The position numbers and the translations under genes are program-made. A DNA stretch of 40,848 nt, from the NCBI GenBank assembly GCA_016790425.1, contig JAEUPF010000122.1, forward strand, positions 1-40,848, in the 5' to 3' direction. Within the stretch, counting starts at the first letter, position 1, and the number at the start of each line of letters is the position of its first letter. This DNA is from Rubrivivax sp. (lineage in GTDB: Bacteria > Pseudomonadota > Gammaproteobacteria > Burkholderiales > Burkholderiaceae_C). Positions 7,276-17,137 of this stretch are shown piece by piece. The notes under the pieces were generated by a model. The model was not told where the DNA came from and did not search any database. It saw only the letters and a program-made list of their open reading frames with translations.

Positions 7276-8238
7276 TCAGCCGATGCGACCGAGCAGCAGG
7301 TACTCCATGAGCGCCTTCTGCACGTGCATCCGGTTCTCTGCCTCGTCCCAGACGACCGACTGCGGACCGTCGATGACCTCGGCGGTCACTTCTTCGCCGC
7401 GGTGCGCGGGCAGGCAGTGCATGAACAGCGCGTCCGGGCGCGCCGCGGCCATCATCTCCTCGTCGACGCACCAGTCGACGAAGGCCTTGCGCCGCTCTTC
7501 GTTCTCGGCCTCGTAGCCCATGCTCGTCCACACGTCGGTGGTGACGAGGTGGGCGCCGGCGCAGGCCTGAAGCGGGTGGTCGAAGACGGCGTAACAGCTG
7601 CGGTCCTTGACGCCGGCGACGGCCGGGTCGACCTCGTAGCCGCCGGGCGTGGACACGTGCACCTTGAAGCCGAGGATCTCGGCGGCCTGCAGCCACGAGT
7701 TGGCCATGTTGTTGCCGTCGCCGACCCAGGCGACGACCTTGCCTTGCAGGCAGGCGAGCGGGTCGGCGTTGCCGCCGCGTGCGCCGCGGTGCTCGATGAA
7801 GGTGAAGATGTCAGCGAGCACCTGGCACGGGTGGTACTCGTTGGTGAGGCCATTGATCACCGGCACGCGCGAGGCGGCGGCAAAGCGCTCGATCTTCGCC
7901 TGCTCGAAGGTGCGGATCATCACCAGGTCGACCATGCGGCTGATCACGCGCGCCGTGTCTTCGATCGGCTCGGAGCGGCCCAGGTGCGTGTCGCCGGTGG
8001 TGAGGTGCACCACCGAGCCGCCCATCTGGTACATGCCGGCCTCGAAGCTGACGCGGGTGCGGGTGCTGGCCTTCTCGAAGATCATCGCCAGCGTGCGGTC
8101 GGCCAGCGGTTGGTACTTCTCGTAGTTCTTGAAGCGCGTCTTGATGATGCGTGTGCGCTCGAAGAGGTAGGCGTACTCCTCGGCGCGCAGGTCCTTGATC
8201 TGCAGGAAGTGCTTCTGCAGTGCCGGAGCCGGCTTCAC
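7276..8238 (-). CDS. argF: Ornithine carbamoyltransferase
   Basis: Cytosolic enzyme of arginine synthesis: carbamoyl phosphate plus ornithine gives citrulline. The 320-residue protein has the carbamoyl-phosphate motif STRTR (about residues 55-59), HPCQ, the ornithine-binding DVWTSMG and the catalytic HCLP loop. The start is GTG at 8238, overlapping the argD stop (GTGA), which indicates coupled translation with argD. Length and motifs are those of the anabolic enzyme. No catabolic arginine-deiminase genes are nearby. Confidence 0.96.
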   Translation of the reverse strand: MKPAPALQKHFLQIKDLRAEEYAYLFERTRIIKTRFKNYEKYQPLADRTLAMIFEKASTRTRVSFEAGMYQMGGSVVHLTTGDTHLGRSEPIEDTARVISRMVDLVMIRTFEQAKIERFAAASRVPVINGLTNEYHPCQVLADIFTFIEHRGARGGNADPLACLQGKVVAWVGDGNNMANSWLQAAEILGFKVHVSTPGGYEVDPAVAGVKDRSCYAVFDHPLQACAGAHLVTTDVWTSMGYEAENEERRKAFVDWCVDEEMMAAARPDALFMHCLPAHRGEEVTAEVIDGPQSVVWDEAENRMHVQKALMEYLLLGRIG

Positions 8239-9440
8239 GGTTGATCCTCGGCGAGGAAGGCCTTGATGAGCGGGCACAGCACGGCGGCGATCTGGCGCGC
8301 CTCGTCGGCGCTCAGGATGAGCGGCGGCAACAGGCGCACCACGCGGTCGGCGGTGACGCTGATCAGCAGCCCCGCGTCGGCGGCGCGCTTGAGCAGCCCG
8401 CCGCAGGGACGGTCGAGTTCGATGCCGACCATCAGCCCCTGGCCGCGGAACTCGACGACGCCCTTCTCGCCGGCAAGCCCGGCGCGCAGGGCGCTGTGCA
8501 GCACCTCGCCCACCGACGCCGCGTTGGCGAGCAGGTTGTCCTCCTCCATGATGCGCAGCGTCTCGACACCGGCGCGCATGGCCAGCGGGTTGCCGCCGAA
8601 GGTGGTGCCGTGGTTGCCGGGGCCGAGGACGTTCTTCGCCTCGTCGCCGACGACGATCGCGCCGATCGGCACGCCCGAGCCGAGGCCCTTGGCCAGCGGC
8701 ATCACGTCGGGCACGATGCCCGCCCACTGGTGCGCGAACCACTTGCCGGTGCGCCCGAGCCCGCATTGCACTTCGTCGAGCATCAGCAGCCAGCCCTGGC
8801 GGTCGCACAGCGCACGCAGCTGGCGCAGGTAGTCGGCACGCGTCTGGTTGATGCCGCCTTCGCCCTGGATGACCTCGAGGAACACCGCGACGACGTTCGG
8901 GTTCGTTCGCGCCACCTGCTCGACGGCGGCGAAGTCGTTCAGCGGCACGCGGACGAAGCCTTCGACGAGCGGCTCGAAGCCCTTTTGCACCTTCTCGTTG
9001 CCGGTGGCCGACAGCGTGGCGATCGAGCGGCCGTGAAAGGCCTTCTCGTAGACGATGACCTCGGGCCGCTCGATGCCCTTGTCGTGGCCGTACTTGCGGG
9101 CGATCTTCAACGCGCCTTCGTTGGCCTCGAGGCCGCTGTTGCAGAAGAAGGCGGCCGCGAGGCCCGACAGGGAGCACAGCTTGGCTGCGAGCTGCTCCTG
9201 CAGCGGCACTTCGTAGTAGTTGGAGCAGTGGATCATTCGCGCCACCTGCTCCTGCAGCGCCGGCACCAGCTTCGGGTGCCCGTGGCCGAGCGTGTTGACG
9301 GCGATGCCGCCCAGGCCGTCGAGGTACTTGCGGCCCTCGGTGTCCCACACCCAGGCGCCCTTGCCGTAGGCCAGCGCCAGCGGCAGGCGGCCGTAGGTGT
9401 TCATCACGTGCGGCATCGAGGCGGGGGCGGGGGCGTTCAT
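8235..9440 (-). CDS. argD: Acetylornithine aminotransferase
   Basis: A PLP-dependent class III transaminase converting N-acetylglutamate semialdehyde to N-acetylornithine. The 401-residue protein shows GLGGIAVNTLGHGHP, the cofactor contact FCNSGLEANEGALK, LDEVQCGLGRTG and the Schiff-base lysine in LAKGLGSGVPIGA. The ATG at 9440 was chosen because GAGGAG lies 9 bases upstream and the protein then starts close to the family's usual N terminus. A GTG at 9545 would add 35 residues whose codon use is unlike the gene body. The argD-argF pair is a two-gene arginine operon. Confidence 0.93.
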   Translation of the reverse strand: MNAPAPASMPHVMNTYGRLPLALAYGKGAWVWDTEGRKYLDGLGGIAVNTLGHGHPKLVPALQEQVARMIHCSNYYEVPLQEQLAAKLCSLSGLAAAFFCNSGLEANEGALKIARKYGHDKGIERPEVIVYEKAFHGRSIATLSATGNEKVQKGFEPLVEGFVRVPLNDFAAVEQVARTNPNVVAVFLEVIQGEGGINQTRADYLRQLRALCDRQGWLLMLDEVQCGLGRTGKWFAHQWAGIVPDVMPLAKGLGSGVPIGAIVVGDEAKNVLGPGNHGTTFGGNPLAMRAGVETLRIMEEDNLLANAASVGEVLHSALRAGLAGEKGVVEFRGQGLMVGIELDRPCGGLLKRAADAGLLISVTADRVVRLLPPLILSADEARQIAAVLCPLIKAFLAEDQP

Positions 9441-9538
9441 CGGAGGCAACTCCTCAAAGGCGGGCCCTTGGCGCGCCAGCGGGCGAAAGAGGCGAATGAA
9501 ACCGGGACCCAGATGAAAAGCGCCGGGCGGCGACACAT
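9437..9538 (-). other. Short upstream reading frame in the argD leader (33 codons)
   Basis: On the minus strand an ATG at 9538 opens a 33-codon frame beginning MCRRPALFIW. It contains six Arg codons, two in tandem at positions 3-4, and ends at a TGA that overlaps the argD ATG (ATGA). The start codon sits in the loop of the leader hairpin. GC at third positions is about 76%, clearly below the genes around it, and no good ribosome site precedes it. It could be a regulatory leader peptide or chance. Confidence 0.3.
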
Positions 9539-9761
9539 GGGTCACGGTCCGGCGCTGAAGGCAATTCTATGCGGGCCCTCAAGGCGCGCCGGGCGTGGCC
9601 GAAGTCCCGTGGTGCCGCATCTGCTCAAAGCGGCGAGCGAGACGCACATGCATGCTGCGACGCAGCAACACCTTGGCACAATGCGGGTTGCCCGCGGCGG
9701 TCCGACACTGCCGCGGCTACAGCCGGCGCCGAAGCTTGACGGGGTGCCGCGTGCGCACCCG
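9441..9761. other. Divergent control region between argD and the DUF3579 gene
   Basis: About 320 bases without a confident gene. On the minus side it holds a -10-like TAGAAT (9569-9564), the argD leader hairpin (9519-9556) and the short reading frame described separately. On the plus side GCACAAT near 9676-9682 is a possible -10 for the DUF3579 gene. No matching -35 boxes and no ArgR box were recognised. Confidence 0.5.
9516..9556 (-). terminator. Terminator-like hairpin in the argD leader (possible attenuator)
   Basis: On the minus strand AGCGCCGG (9556-9549) pairs perfectly with CCGGCGCT (9526-9519) around a 22-base loop, followed at once by a short U-run (TTTT across 9519-9516). It starts directly after the likely transcription start for argD and lies about 75 bases before the gene. 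The 8-bp GC stem plus U-run has the form of an intrinsic terminator, although the loop is long. Confidence 0.45.
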
Positions 9762-10100
9762 ATGACCAGCAACAAGCCGCGCCAGTTCTACATCCATGGC
9801 GTCACCAACGCCGGCAAGGTCTTCCGCCCCAGCGACTGGGCCGAGCGACTGGCCGGCGCGATGTCGTCCTTCCGCCCCGGGGCGCCGCGCGGCGGAGCGG
9901 CCGGCATCGGGGCCTTCATCGGCTATTCGCCGTACTGCGTGCCGCAGGTGATCGACAACGTGCGCTGTGTCCTCGTCAACGAGGCGCTGCGCGACATCGA
10001 GCCGATGGCGTGGGACTTCGTCATGGACTTCGCGCGTGACAACGACCTGCCGGTGACCGAGGTCTGCTTGCTCCCCGACGCGCCGCCGGCCAAGCGCTGA
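9762..10100 (+). CDS. DUF3579 domain-containing protein
   Basis: A 112-residue protein of unknown function, conserved beside argF and rpsT in Burkholderiales. Visible features are an N-terminal FYIHGVTNAGKVFRPSDWAERLAGAM block, a GYSPYCVP motif and VRCVLVNEALRDIEPMAWDFVMDFARDNDLPV. It has no signal peptide or membrane segment and looks like a small cytosolic alpha/beta protein. The ATG at 9762 gives the usual family N terminus; upstream in-frame ATGs would add poorly conserved-looking residues. No catalytic motif is recognised. Confidence 0.85.
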   Translation: MTSNKPRQFYIHGVTNAGKVFRPSDWAERLAGAMSSFRPGAPRGGAAGIGAFIGYSPYCVPQVIDNVRCVLVNEALRDIEPMAWDFVMDFARDNDLPVTEVCLLPDAPPAKR

Positions 10101-10130
10101 AGGCCCGAGCAACCGTCGCCAGCACAAACG

Positions 10131-10157
10131 ACGAAGCCCGCCATGGGCGGGCTTCGT
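10131..10157. terminator. Bidirectional intrinsic terminator
   Basis: ACGAAGCCCGCC (10131-10142) and GGCGGGCTTCGT (10146-10157) form a perfect 12-bp stem with a 3-base loop, between the ends of the convergent DUF3579 and rpsT genes. T-rich bases follow on the plus strand (TTCGTT) and, more weakly, on the minus strand. It should terminate both genes. Confidence 0.85.
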
Positions 10158-10200
10158 TTCGTTCCGGCGCCGCAGCTGCGGCGTGGCGCGAGGCGCCGGA

Positions 10201-10497
10201 TCAGGCGGCCATCGCCTTGAGCCTGGCGGCGAGGCGGCTCTTCAGGCGCGCGGCCTTGTTCTTGTGGAAGATGCCCTTGTCGGCCACCGAGTCGATGACG
10301 CTTTGCGCCGACCTGAACGTCTCGCCGGCCTTGGCCTTGTCGCCGCCGGCCACCGCCTTCTGCACGCTCTTGACCATCGTGCGGAACTGCGAGCGCAGCG
10401 AGCTGTTGTGGGCGTTCAGCACCACGTCCTGGCGGGCACGCTTGCGGCCCGAGGCGAGGCGGACGGTTCTCTTCTTGGCTTTGGTGGTGGTGGCCAT
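10201..10497 (-). CDS. rpsT: 30S ribosomal protein S20
   Basis: A basic, helical protein that binds 16S rRNA early in 30S assembly. The 98-residue sequence begins [23 protein letters not shown] and contains [17 protein letters not shown] and the conserved [23 protein letters not shown]. It is about ten residues longer than the E. coli protein, within the betaproteobacterial range. No Shine-Dalgarno is visible before the ATG, recalling the weak initiation used for S20 autoregulation in enteric bacteria. It is transcribed divergently from murJ. Confidence 0.97.
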   Translation of the reverse strand: MATTTKAKKRTVRLASGRKRARQDVVLNAHNSSLRSQFRTMVKSVQKAVAGGDKAKAGETFRSAQSVIDSVADKGIFHKNKAARLKSRLAARLKAMAA

Positions 10498-10560
10498 GCG
10501 GGAAGGCAGGAGAGGTTCGACGGATAGCGAAGGTGCTGTGCCAGGAGGCAAAGACTGCGA

Positions 10561-10566
10561 AGTATA
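10561..10566 (-). promoter_or_regulatory. -10 box for rpsT
   Basis: TATACT on the minus strand lies 63 bases before the rpsT start, implying a leader of roughly 55 bases. No good -35 hexamer is seen. Confidence 0.45.
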
Positions 10567-10608
10567 GCAGCGAAGCGCCGCGCGGCCCGGGCCTGCGGGG
10601 GCGCTGCC

Positions 10609-10614
10609 TATAAT
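10609..10614 (+). promoter_or_regulatory. -10 box for murJ
   Basis: A consensus TATAAT ends 11 bases before the murJ GTG, so transcription should start about 5 bases before the start codon. There is no Shine-Dalgarno, which suggests an essentially leaderless mRNA. Confidence 0.6.
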
Positions 10615-10625
10615 CCGCGCCACCC

Positions 10626-12182
<1,557 letters not shown>

Positions 12183-12251
12183 GTGGCTGACGGACCGGCC
12201 GGCGGCGGCCGGGCGATGCGGGCCACCGGCAGCGACGAAGCGCCGGGTCGA

Positions 12252-12257
12252 TACACT
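12252..12257 (+). promoter_or_regulatory. -10-like box for the SirB1-family gene
   Basis: TACACT ends 10 bases before the ATG at 12268. The predicted transcript start is only a few bases before the start codon, and no ribosome site is visible. Confidence 0.35.
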
Positions 12258-12267
12258 GCCGTCCGCC

Positions 12268-13137
12268 ATGGGCACGCCGCTCAATCTCGAAGCCCCCACC
12301 GCGCTGGAGTACTTCGCCACGCTGGTGGCCGACGACGCCAGCCTGTCGGTGCTGGAGGCGGCCCTGGCCGTGGCCCAGGAAGATCTGCCCGGCATCGACC
12401 CGCAAGCCGTCCTGGCCGAAATGGACGCGCTGGCCGAGCGGCTGCGCCGGCGCATCGCCGCCGACGCCGCCCCGGTGCAGAAACTGCGGCTGCTGAACCG
12501 CTACTTCTTCGTCGAACTGGGGTTCGCCGGCAACGTCAACAACTACTACGACCGCCGCAACAGCTACCTGCCCGAGGTGCTGCGCACGCGGCGCGGCATT
12601 CCCATCACGCTGGCACTGCTGTACGTGGAGCTGGCGCAGCAGGTCGGCCTGAAGGCGAGCGGCGTCTCGTTTCCCGGCCACTTCCTCGTCAAAGTCCACC
12701 TGCCCGGCGGCGAGGTGGTCATCGATCCATTCGATGGCCGCTCGCTGTCGCGCGAGGCGCTCGAGGAGCGGCTGCTGCCGTATCGCCGCCGCCGCGGCGG
12801 GCCGGGCGAAGACGCCGTGCCGCTGGGCCTGTACCTGCAGAAGGCCGAGCCGCGCGCGGTGCTGGCGCGGCTGCTGCGCAACCTCAAGGAAATCCACCGC
12901 GGCGCGCGCGACTGGCGGCGGCTGCTCGCGGTGCTCGACCGTCTGGTGGTGCTGCTGCCGGCCGACTGGGAAGAGCGGCGCGACCGCGCGCTGGTCCTCG
13001 CCGAGCTGGGCCGTCTCGACGCAGCGGGCACCGACCTGGCCGCTTACCTGCAACACCGCCCCGATGCCCACGACGCGCCTGGCCTGCGCTCGCTGCTCGA
13101 AGCCTGGCGGCGGCGCGGCAGCGCGCGTGCGCGCTGA
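12268..13137 (+). CDS. SirB1 family protein (transglutaminase-like plus TPR-like region)
   Basis: A 289-residue protein of the SirB1/YchA family. The core contains LNRYFFVELGFAGNVNNYYDRRNSYLPEVL, RRGIPITLALLYVELAQQVGLKASGVSFPGHFLVKV and VVIDPFDGRSLS, the conserved transglutaminase-like region. The C-terminal third (LLRNLKEIHRGARDWRRLLAVLDRLVVLLPADWEERRDRALVLAELGR) looks like TPR helices. The pattern lacks an obvious Cys nucleophile, as in most of the family, so it is probably a non-enzymatic scaffold. It lies 39 bases before hda. The family is clear; its molecular role is unknown. Confidence 0.85.
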   Translation: MGTPLNLEAPTALEYFATLVADDASLSVLEAALAVAQEDLPGIDPQAVLAEMDALAERLRRRIAADAAPVQKLRLLNRYFFVELGFAGNVNNYYDRRNSYLPEVLRTRRGIPITLALLYVELAQQVGLKASGVSFPGHFLVKVHLPGGEVVIDPFDGRSLSREALEERLLPYRRRRGGPGEDAVPLGLYLQKAEPRAVLARLLRNLKEIHRGARDWRRLLAVLDRLVVLLPADWEERRDRALVLAELGRLDAAGTDLAAYLQHRPDAHDAPGLRSLLEAWRRRGSARAR

Positions 13138-13176
13138 TCGCGCGCTGCCGCCGCGACGCTCGCGTTCGACGAACCG

Positions 13177-13902
13177 ATGAGGCAGCTCCCCCTGGCCCTC
13201 GGCCCCGAGCCGGACTGCACCTTCGACAGCTTCCTTCCCGGCGCCAACGCCGCGGCCCTGCAGCACCTGCGCACACTGGGCGCCTCGGCGGCGCCGGTGT
13301 ACCTCTGGGGCGCCGGCGGCTGCGGCAAGACGCACCTGCTGCGCGCGCTGGCCGCGCGCGTGCGCGCCGCTGGGGGTGTGGTCGGCAGCTTCGAGCCGGG
13401 CCGACCGTTGCCGTGGTCCTGCGACCCGCGCTGGTCGCTGGTGATCGTCGACCGTTGCGACGAACTCGCCGAAGACGCGCAGCGCGGCGCCTTCGCCCTC
13501 TTCGAGGACGCGCGGGCGGAAGGGGTGCCCTTCGCCGGCGCCGGCCGCCTGCCGCCGGTGGACCTGCCGCTGCGCGACGACCTGCGCACGCGCCTGGGCT
13601 GGGGCCACGTGTTCGCTCTGGCACCGCTGGGTGACGCGGAGACGCGCGCGGCGCTGCGCCGCGAGGCCGACCGGCGCGCCATCTTCCTCAGCGACGAGGT
13701 CATGGACCACCTGCTGACGCGACTGCCGCGCGACCTGGCGAACCTGATGCGGGTGGTCGAGCGGCTCGATCGCTTCTCGCTGGCGAAGGCGCGCCACGTC
13801 ACCGTGCCGCTGCTGCGCCAGATGCTGGCCGAGGAGGGCGAAGCCAGCGGCGGTGCGGCAGCCGCGCCGGCGGTGGCCGGCGGCGAAGGGCGGCTGCGAT
13901 GA
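13177..13902 (+). CDS. hda: DnaA regulatory inactivator Hda
   Basis: An AAA+ protein that, with the DNA-loaded sliding clamp, stimulates ATP hydrolysis by DnaA and prevents re-initiation of replication. The N terminus MRQLPLALG carries the beta-clamp-binding motif QLPLAL (residues 3-8). Walker A is GAGGCGKT (45-52), Walker B is VIVDRCDE (89-96), and the box VII Arg is R139 in RTRLGWG. It has 241 residues, with an Ala/Gly-rich tail. The stop overlaps the next gene (ATGA at 13899-13902). Confidence 0.93.
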   Translation: MRQLPLALGPEPDCTFDSFLPGANAAALQHLRTLGASAAPVYLWGAGGCGKTHLLRALAARVRAAGGVVGSFEPGRPLPWSCDPRWSLVIVDRCDELAEDAQRGAFALFEDARAEGVPFAGAGRLPPVDLPLRDDLRTRLGWGHVFALAPLGDAETRAALRREADRRAIFLSDEVMDHLLTRLPRDLANLMRVVERLDRFSLAKARHVTVPLLRQMLAEEGEASGGAAAAPAVAGGEGRLR

Positions 13903-14567
13903 AGCTGGCCTTGTTCGACCTCGACGGCACGCTGCTGCCCGGCGACTCCGACCACGCCTTCGGCGAATTCATCGTGCGCCTGGGCTGGGCCGACGGGGCC
14001 GCATTCGCGCGCCGCAACGACGCCTACTACGCCGACTACCAGGCCGGGCGGCTGGACATCGCCGACTACATCGACTTCATCACCGCGCCGTGGCGTGCGC
14101 GGCCACTGGCCGAGAGCGAGGCCGCTTCGCGCCGCTTCATCGAGGAGGTCGTGCGGCCGATGCTGCAGCCGCAAGCGCTGGCGCTGGTCGACAAGCACCG
14201 CCGCGCCGGCGATGCGCTGGCCATCGTGACCGCGACCAACGATTTCGTGACGCGGCCGATCGCCGCGCTCCTGGGCGTACCCGACCTCATCGCCACCGAG
14301 CTCGAGCGCGATGCGGCCGGGCGCGCCACCGGCGCCATCCGCGGCGTGCCGGCGTTCCGCGACGGCAAGGTGGCGCGCGTCGAGGCCTGGCTGGCCGCGC
14401 GCGGCGCCACGCTGGCCGGCTGCGAGCGCAGCATCTTCTACAGCGACTCCACCAACGATCTGCCGCTGCTGGAACGCGTCAGCGACCCTGTGGCCACCAA
14501 TCCCGGTCCGGCCCTCGAGCGGCTGGCGCTCGAGCGCGGCTGGCCCGTGCTGAGACTCTTCGAATGA
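13899..14567 (+). CDS. HAD-superfamily (subfamily IB) phosphatase
   Basis: A 222-residue haloacid-dehalogenase-type hydrolase. Motif I is FDLDGTLL (D7 nucleophile, D9 acid/base), motif II is IVTATN, a Lys sits in FRDGKVARVEAW, and motif IV is YSDSTNDLPLL. The helical IB cap lies between residues about 15 and 90. The substrate is probably a small phosphomonoester such as phosphoserine or histidinol phosphate, but no motif settles which. It overlaps both hda and pcnB by four bases, a compact unit common in this order. Confidence 0.88.
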   Translation: MKLALFDLDGTLLPGDSDHAFGEFIVRLGWADGAAFARRNDAYYADYQAGRLDIADYIDFITAPWRARPLAESEAASRRFIEEVVRPMLQPQALALVDKHRRAGDALAIVTATNDFVTRPIAALLGVPDLIATELERDAAGRATGAIRGVPAFRDGKVARVEAWLAARGATLAGCERSIFYSDSTNDLPLLERVSDPVATNPGPALERLALERGWPVLRLFE

Positions 14568-16261
14568 TCAAGAAATTCATCCGCCGCCTGCTTGGCCGCG
14601 ACGCCGCGGCCGAAGCGGCGGCCGCGGCCGCAGCACAGCCGGCGCCGATCCCGCTGGGTACGCGGCGCGAGGTCGCGCGCGAGGAGCACGGCATCGACGC
14701 CGCGCTGCTCGATGCCAATGCGGTGCGCGTGGTGCGCACGCTGAAGGAGGCCGGCTACGAGGCCTACGTCGTCGGCGGCGCCGTGCGCGACCTCCTCGTC
14801 GGCCTGCGCCCGAAGGACTTCGACGTTGCCACCGACGCCACGCCAGAGCAGGTGAAGGCCCTGTTCCGGCGGGCCTTCATCATCGGCCGGCGCTTTCGCA
14901 TCGTGCACGTGGTGTTCGGGCGCGGCCGCGAGCACGAGACGATCGAGGTCTCGACCTTCCGCGCCTACCTCGACACCAGCGCCGCCGAGCAGGTCGAAGG
15001 CAACGAGAAGACGGCCAAGGGCGAACTCGCCGCCAAGGGCCACGCCGCGCACGTGGTGGACGCCAGCGGGCGCGTGCTGCGCGACAACGTCTGGGGCCCG
15101 CAGGTCGAGGATGCGGCGCGGCGCGACTTCACGATCAACGCGATGTACTACGACCCGCTGTCGCAGCTGGTCGTCGACTACCACGGCGGGCTCGCCGACG
15201 CGAAGGCGCGGCTCATCCGCATGATCGGCGACCCCGAGACGCGCTATCGCGAGGACCCGGTGCGCATCGTGCGCGTCGTGCGCTTCGCGGCCAAGCTCGG
15301 CTTCACGATCGACGCCGCCACCGAGGGGCCGATCCGGCGCATGGCGGCCCTGCTGGCCAACGTGCCCGCCTCGCGCCTCTTCGACGAGATGGTCAAGCTG
15401 CTGCAGACCGGCCACGCGCTGGCGAGCATCGAGCAGCTGAAGAAGCGCGGCCTCGAGCGCGGCGTCTTCCCCGTGCTCGAAGCGGCGCTCGCGCCCGCCG
15501 CCGCGGGCACGGCGCCGGCGGCACGCGAGACCTTCGTGCGGCTGGCGCTGGAGGACACCGACAGGCGCGTCGCCGAAGGGCGCTCGGTGGCGCCGAGCTT
15601 CCTGCTCGCCTGCCTGCTGTGGCACGACGTGCTGCAGCGCTGGAGCGCCAACCGCGCCGCCGGCGAGCCGCCGTTCCCGGCGCTGCAGCAGGCGGTGGAT
15701 GCGGTGTTCGAGGCGCGCATCGGCGACATCTCGGGCCGCGGCAAGCTGGCCGCCGACATGCGCGAGATCTGGCAGATGCAGCCGCGGTTCGAGAAGCGCA
15801 CCGCGGCCAGCGTGCCACCGCTGCTGGCACAGCCGCGCTTTCGCGCCGGCTACGACTTCCTGCGCCTGCGTGCCGACGCCGGCGAGGTCAACGCCGAGCT
15901 GGCCGACTGGTGGGAAGACTTCCACCTCGGCGCCGACGAAGACCGCGAGGCGATGCTGCAGGAGCTGCGCGCCGCGGCGACAACGCGCGTTCAAGGTGCC
16001 GGTGCTGCGGGTCGTGGCCGCGGCCGGCGCGGCGATGCGACCGGCGCCGCCGGTGCGGGCACGGCGGCGGCCGGCTCCGCCGGCCCCACCCGCTCCGGCC
16101 CTTCCGGCGGTGAAGACGCAGCAATGCGCAGCCCGGCGTCCGGCGAGGTCGACCTGCCGCTGGACGACCCGGCGCCGCTCGACGATGCGCCGGCGCGCCG
16201 GCGCCGTCGCCGCCGCCGGCGCGGCCCGAAGCCGGGCGCTGCCTCGCCAGCCGACTCCTGA
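14564..16261 (+). CDS. pcnB: Poly(A) polymerase I (polynucleotide adenylyltransferase)
   Basis: Adds 3' poly(A) tails that promote RNA decay; a class II nucleotidyltransferase. The head domain has VVGGAVRDLLVGLRPKDFDVATDATP (G71-G72, catalytic D85/D87), RRFRIVHVVFG and RRDFTINAMYYDP. The neck contains DPETRYREDPVRIVRVVRFAAKLGF, which favours PcnB over a CCA enzyme. The C-terminal 90 residues are low complexity and end in a run of nine Arg (near residues 545-553), extending the basic tail known in the family. It overlaps the HAD gene. The folK gene that often follows pcnB in related genomes is absent here. Confidence 0.93.
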   Translation: MIKKFIRRLLGRDAAAEAAAAAAAQPAPIPLGTRREVAREEHGIDAALLDANAVRVVRTLKEAGYEAYVVGGAVRDLLVGLRPKDFDVATDATPEQVKALFRRAFIIGRRFRIVHVVFGRGREHETIEVSTFRAYLDTSAAEQVEGNEKTAKGELAAKGHAAHVVDASGRVLRDNVWGPQVEDAARRDFTINAMYYDPLSQLVVDYHGGLADAKARLIRMIGDPETRYREDPVRIVRVVRFAAKLGFTIDAATEGPIRRMAALLANVPASRLFDEMVKLLQTGHALASIEQLKKRGLERGVFPVLEAALAPAAAGTAPAARETFVRLALEDTDRRVAEGRSVAPSFLLACLLWHDVLQRWSANRAAGEPPFPALQQAVDAVFEARIGDISGRGKLAADMREIWQMQPRFEKRTAASVPPLLAQPRFRAGYDFLRLRADAGEVNAELADWWEDFHLGADEDREAMLQELRAAATTRVQGAGAAGRGRGRRGDATGAAGAGTAAAGSAGPTRSGPSGGEDAAMRSPASGEVDLPLDDPAPLDDAPARRRRRRRRRGPKPGAASPADS

Positions 16262-16336
16262 ACGCGGCGCGCGCATCCGAGCGCGCTGCTGCGCCGCGCC
16301 GGGCCCACCTGCGGCGGCTCGGTCCGGGGTGCCGCC

Positions 16337-16342
16337 TACAAT
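16337..16342 (+). promoter_or_regulatory. -10 box for the DUF47-pit unit
   Basis: TACAAT lies 97 bases before the DUF47 start, leaving a leader of about 90 bases. No -35 hexamer and no clear Pho box (CTGTCAT repeats) were found in the 178-base gap. Confidence 0.4.
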
Positions 16343-16439
16343 CGCACACAACAGCAGGGCAGCCCGCATCGAGCGGGAGGCCCGCGGGCCGTCGAGACGG
16401 CGCGACAAACGACAAGCAAGCCCGAAAGCAAAGCCGGCG

Positions 16440-17087
16440 ATGGTCTTTCGCAAACTGCTCCCGCGCGAGGGCAACTTCTTCGCGCTGTTCAACCAGCACG
16501 GGCAGCACATCGCCGAGGGTGCCCAGGCCTTCATGCGCCTGGTGCAGAACTACGCCGACCTCGACGCGCGCGAGCGCCATGCGCGCGAGGTGGGCGACGC
16601 CGAGCGCGCCGCCGACCGCGTCACTGCCGAGGTGCACCGGCTGCTGCACCGCACCTTCATCACGCCGCTGGATCGCGAGCAGATCCACAGCCTGATCAAC
16701 ACCATGGACGACGTGCTCGATCTGCTGCAGGACTCCAGCGAAGTGATGCAGCTCTACGACCTGCAGAAGCTGCCCGAGGACGTGCTGCGCCTGTCGGAGG
16801 TCTCGGTGCGCTGCTGCGAGCGCGTGCAGCACGTGGTGACGCTGCTGCCCCGCCTGCGCGAACCGGCGGTGGCCGAGGCGGCGCTGAAGCACTGCGAGGA
16901 GATCGACCAGCTCGAGTCGGATGCCGACCGCGTGATGCGCTCGGCGATGTCGCGCCTGTTTCGCGAGGAGCCCGACACGCGCGAGCTGATCAAGCTGAAG
17001 GCGGTGTACGAGCACCTGGAGTCGATCTCCGACCGCTGCGAGGACGTGGCCAACCTCGTCGAGGGCGTGGTCCTCGAGAACAGCTAG
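16440..17087 (+). CDS. DUF47 family protein, PhoU-like accessory of the phosphate transporter
   Basis: A 215-residue all-helical PhoU-like protein: KLLPREGNFFALFNQHGQHI, TAEVHRLLHRTFITPLDREQIHSLINTMDDVLDLLQDSSEVM, and a second copy-like region HCEEIDQLESDADRVMRSAMSRLFREE followed by EHLESISDRCEDVANLVEGV. The acidic E/D-x-x-x-D motifs match PhoU metal-binding bundles. It is followed 50 bases later by the PiT transporter, the usual partner, so it probably regulates or assembles that low-affinity phosphate permease. It is cytosolic, with no membrane segments. Confidence 0.9.
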   Translation: MVFRKLLPREGNFFALFNQHGQHIAEGAQAFMRLVQNYADLDARERHAREVGDAERAADRVTAEVHRLLHRTFITPLDREQIHSLINTMDDVLDLLQDSSEVMQLYDLQKLPEDVLRLSEVSVRCCERVQHVVTLLPRLREPAVAEAALKHCEEIDQLESDADRVMRSAMSRLFREEPDTRELIKLKAVYEHLESISDRCEDVANLVEGVVLENS

Positions 17088-17137
17088 CGCGCCGCGCCCG
17101 GCGCCCGCCGCGCACCCTTCCACCGGACCGCTTCTCC

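Noticed and set aside
9441..9545. A 35-residue N-terminal extension of ArgD from the GTG at 9545
   Set aside because: The extension has unusual codon use for this genome (about 30% A/T third positions). The ATG at 9440 has a good ribosome site and a family-typical N terminus.
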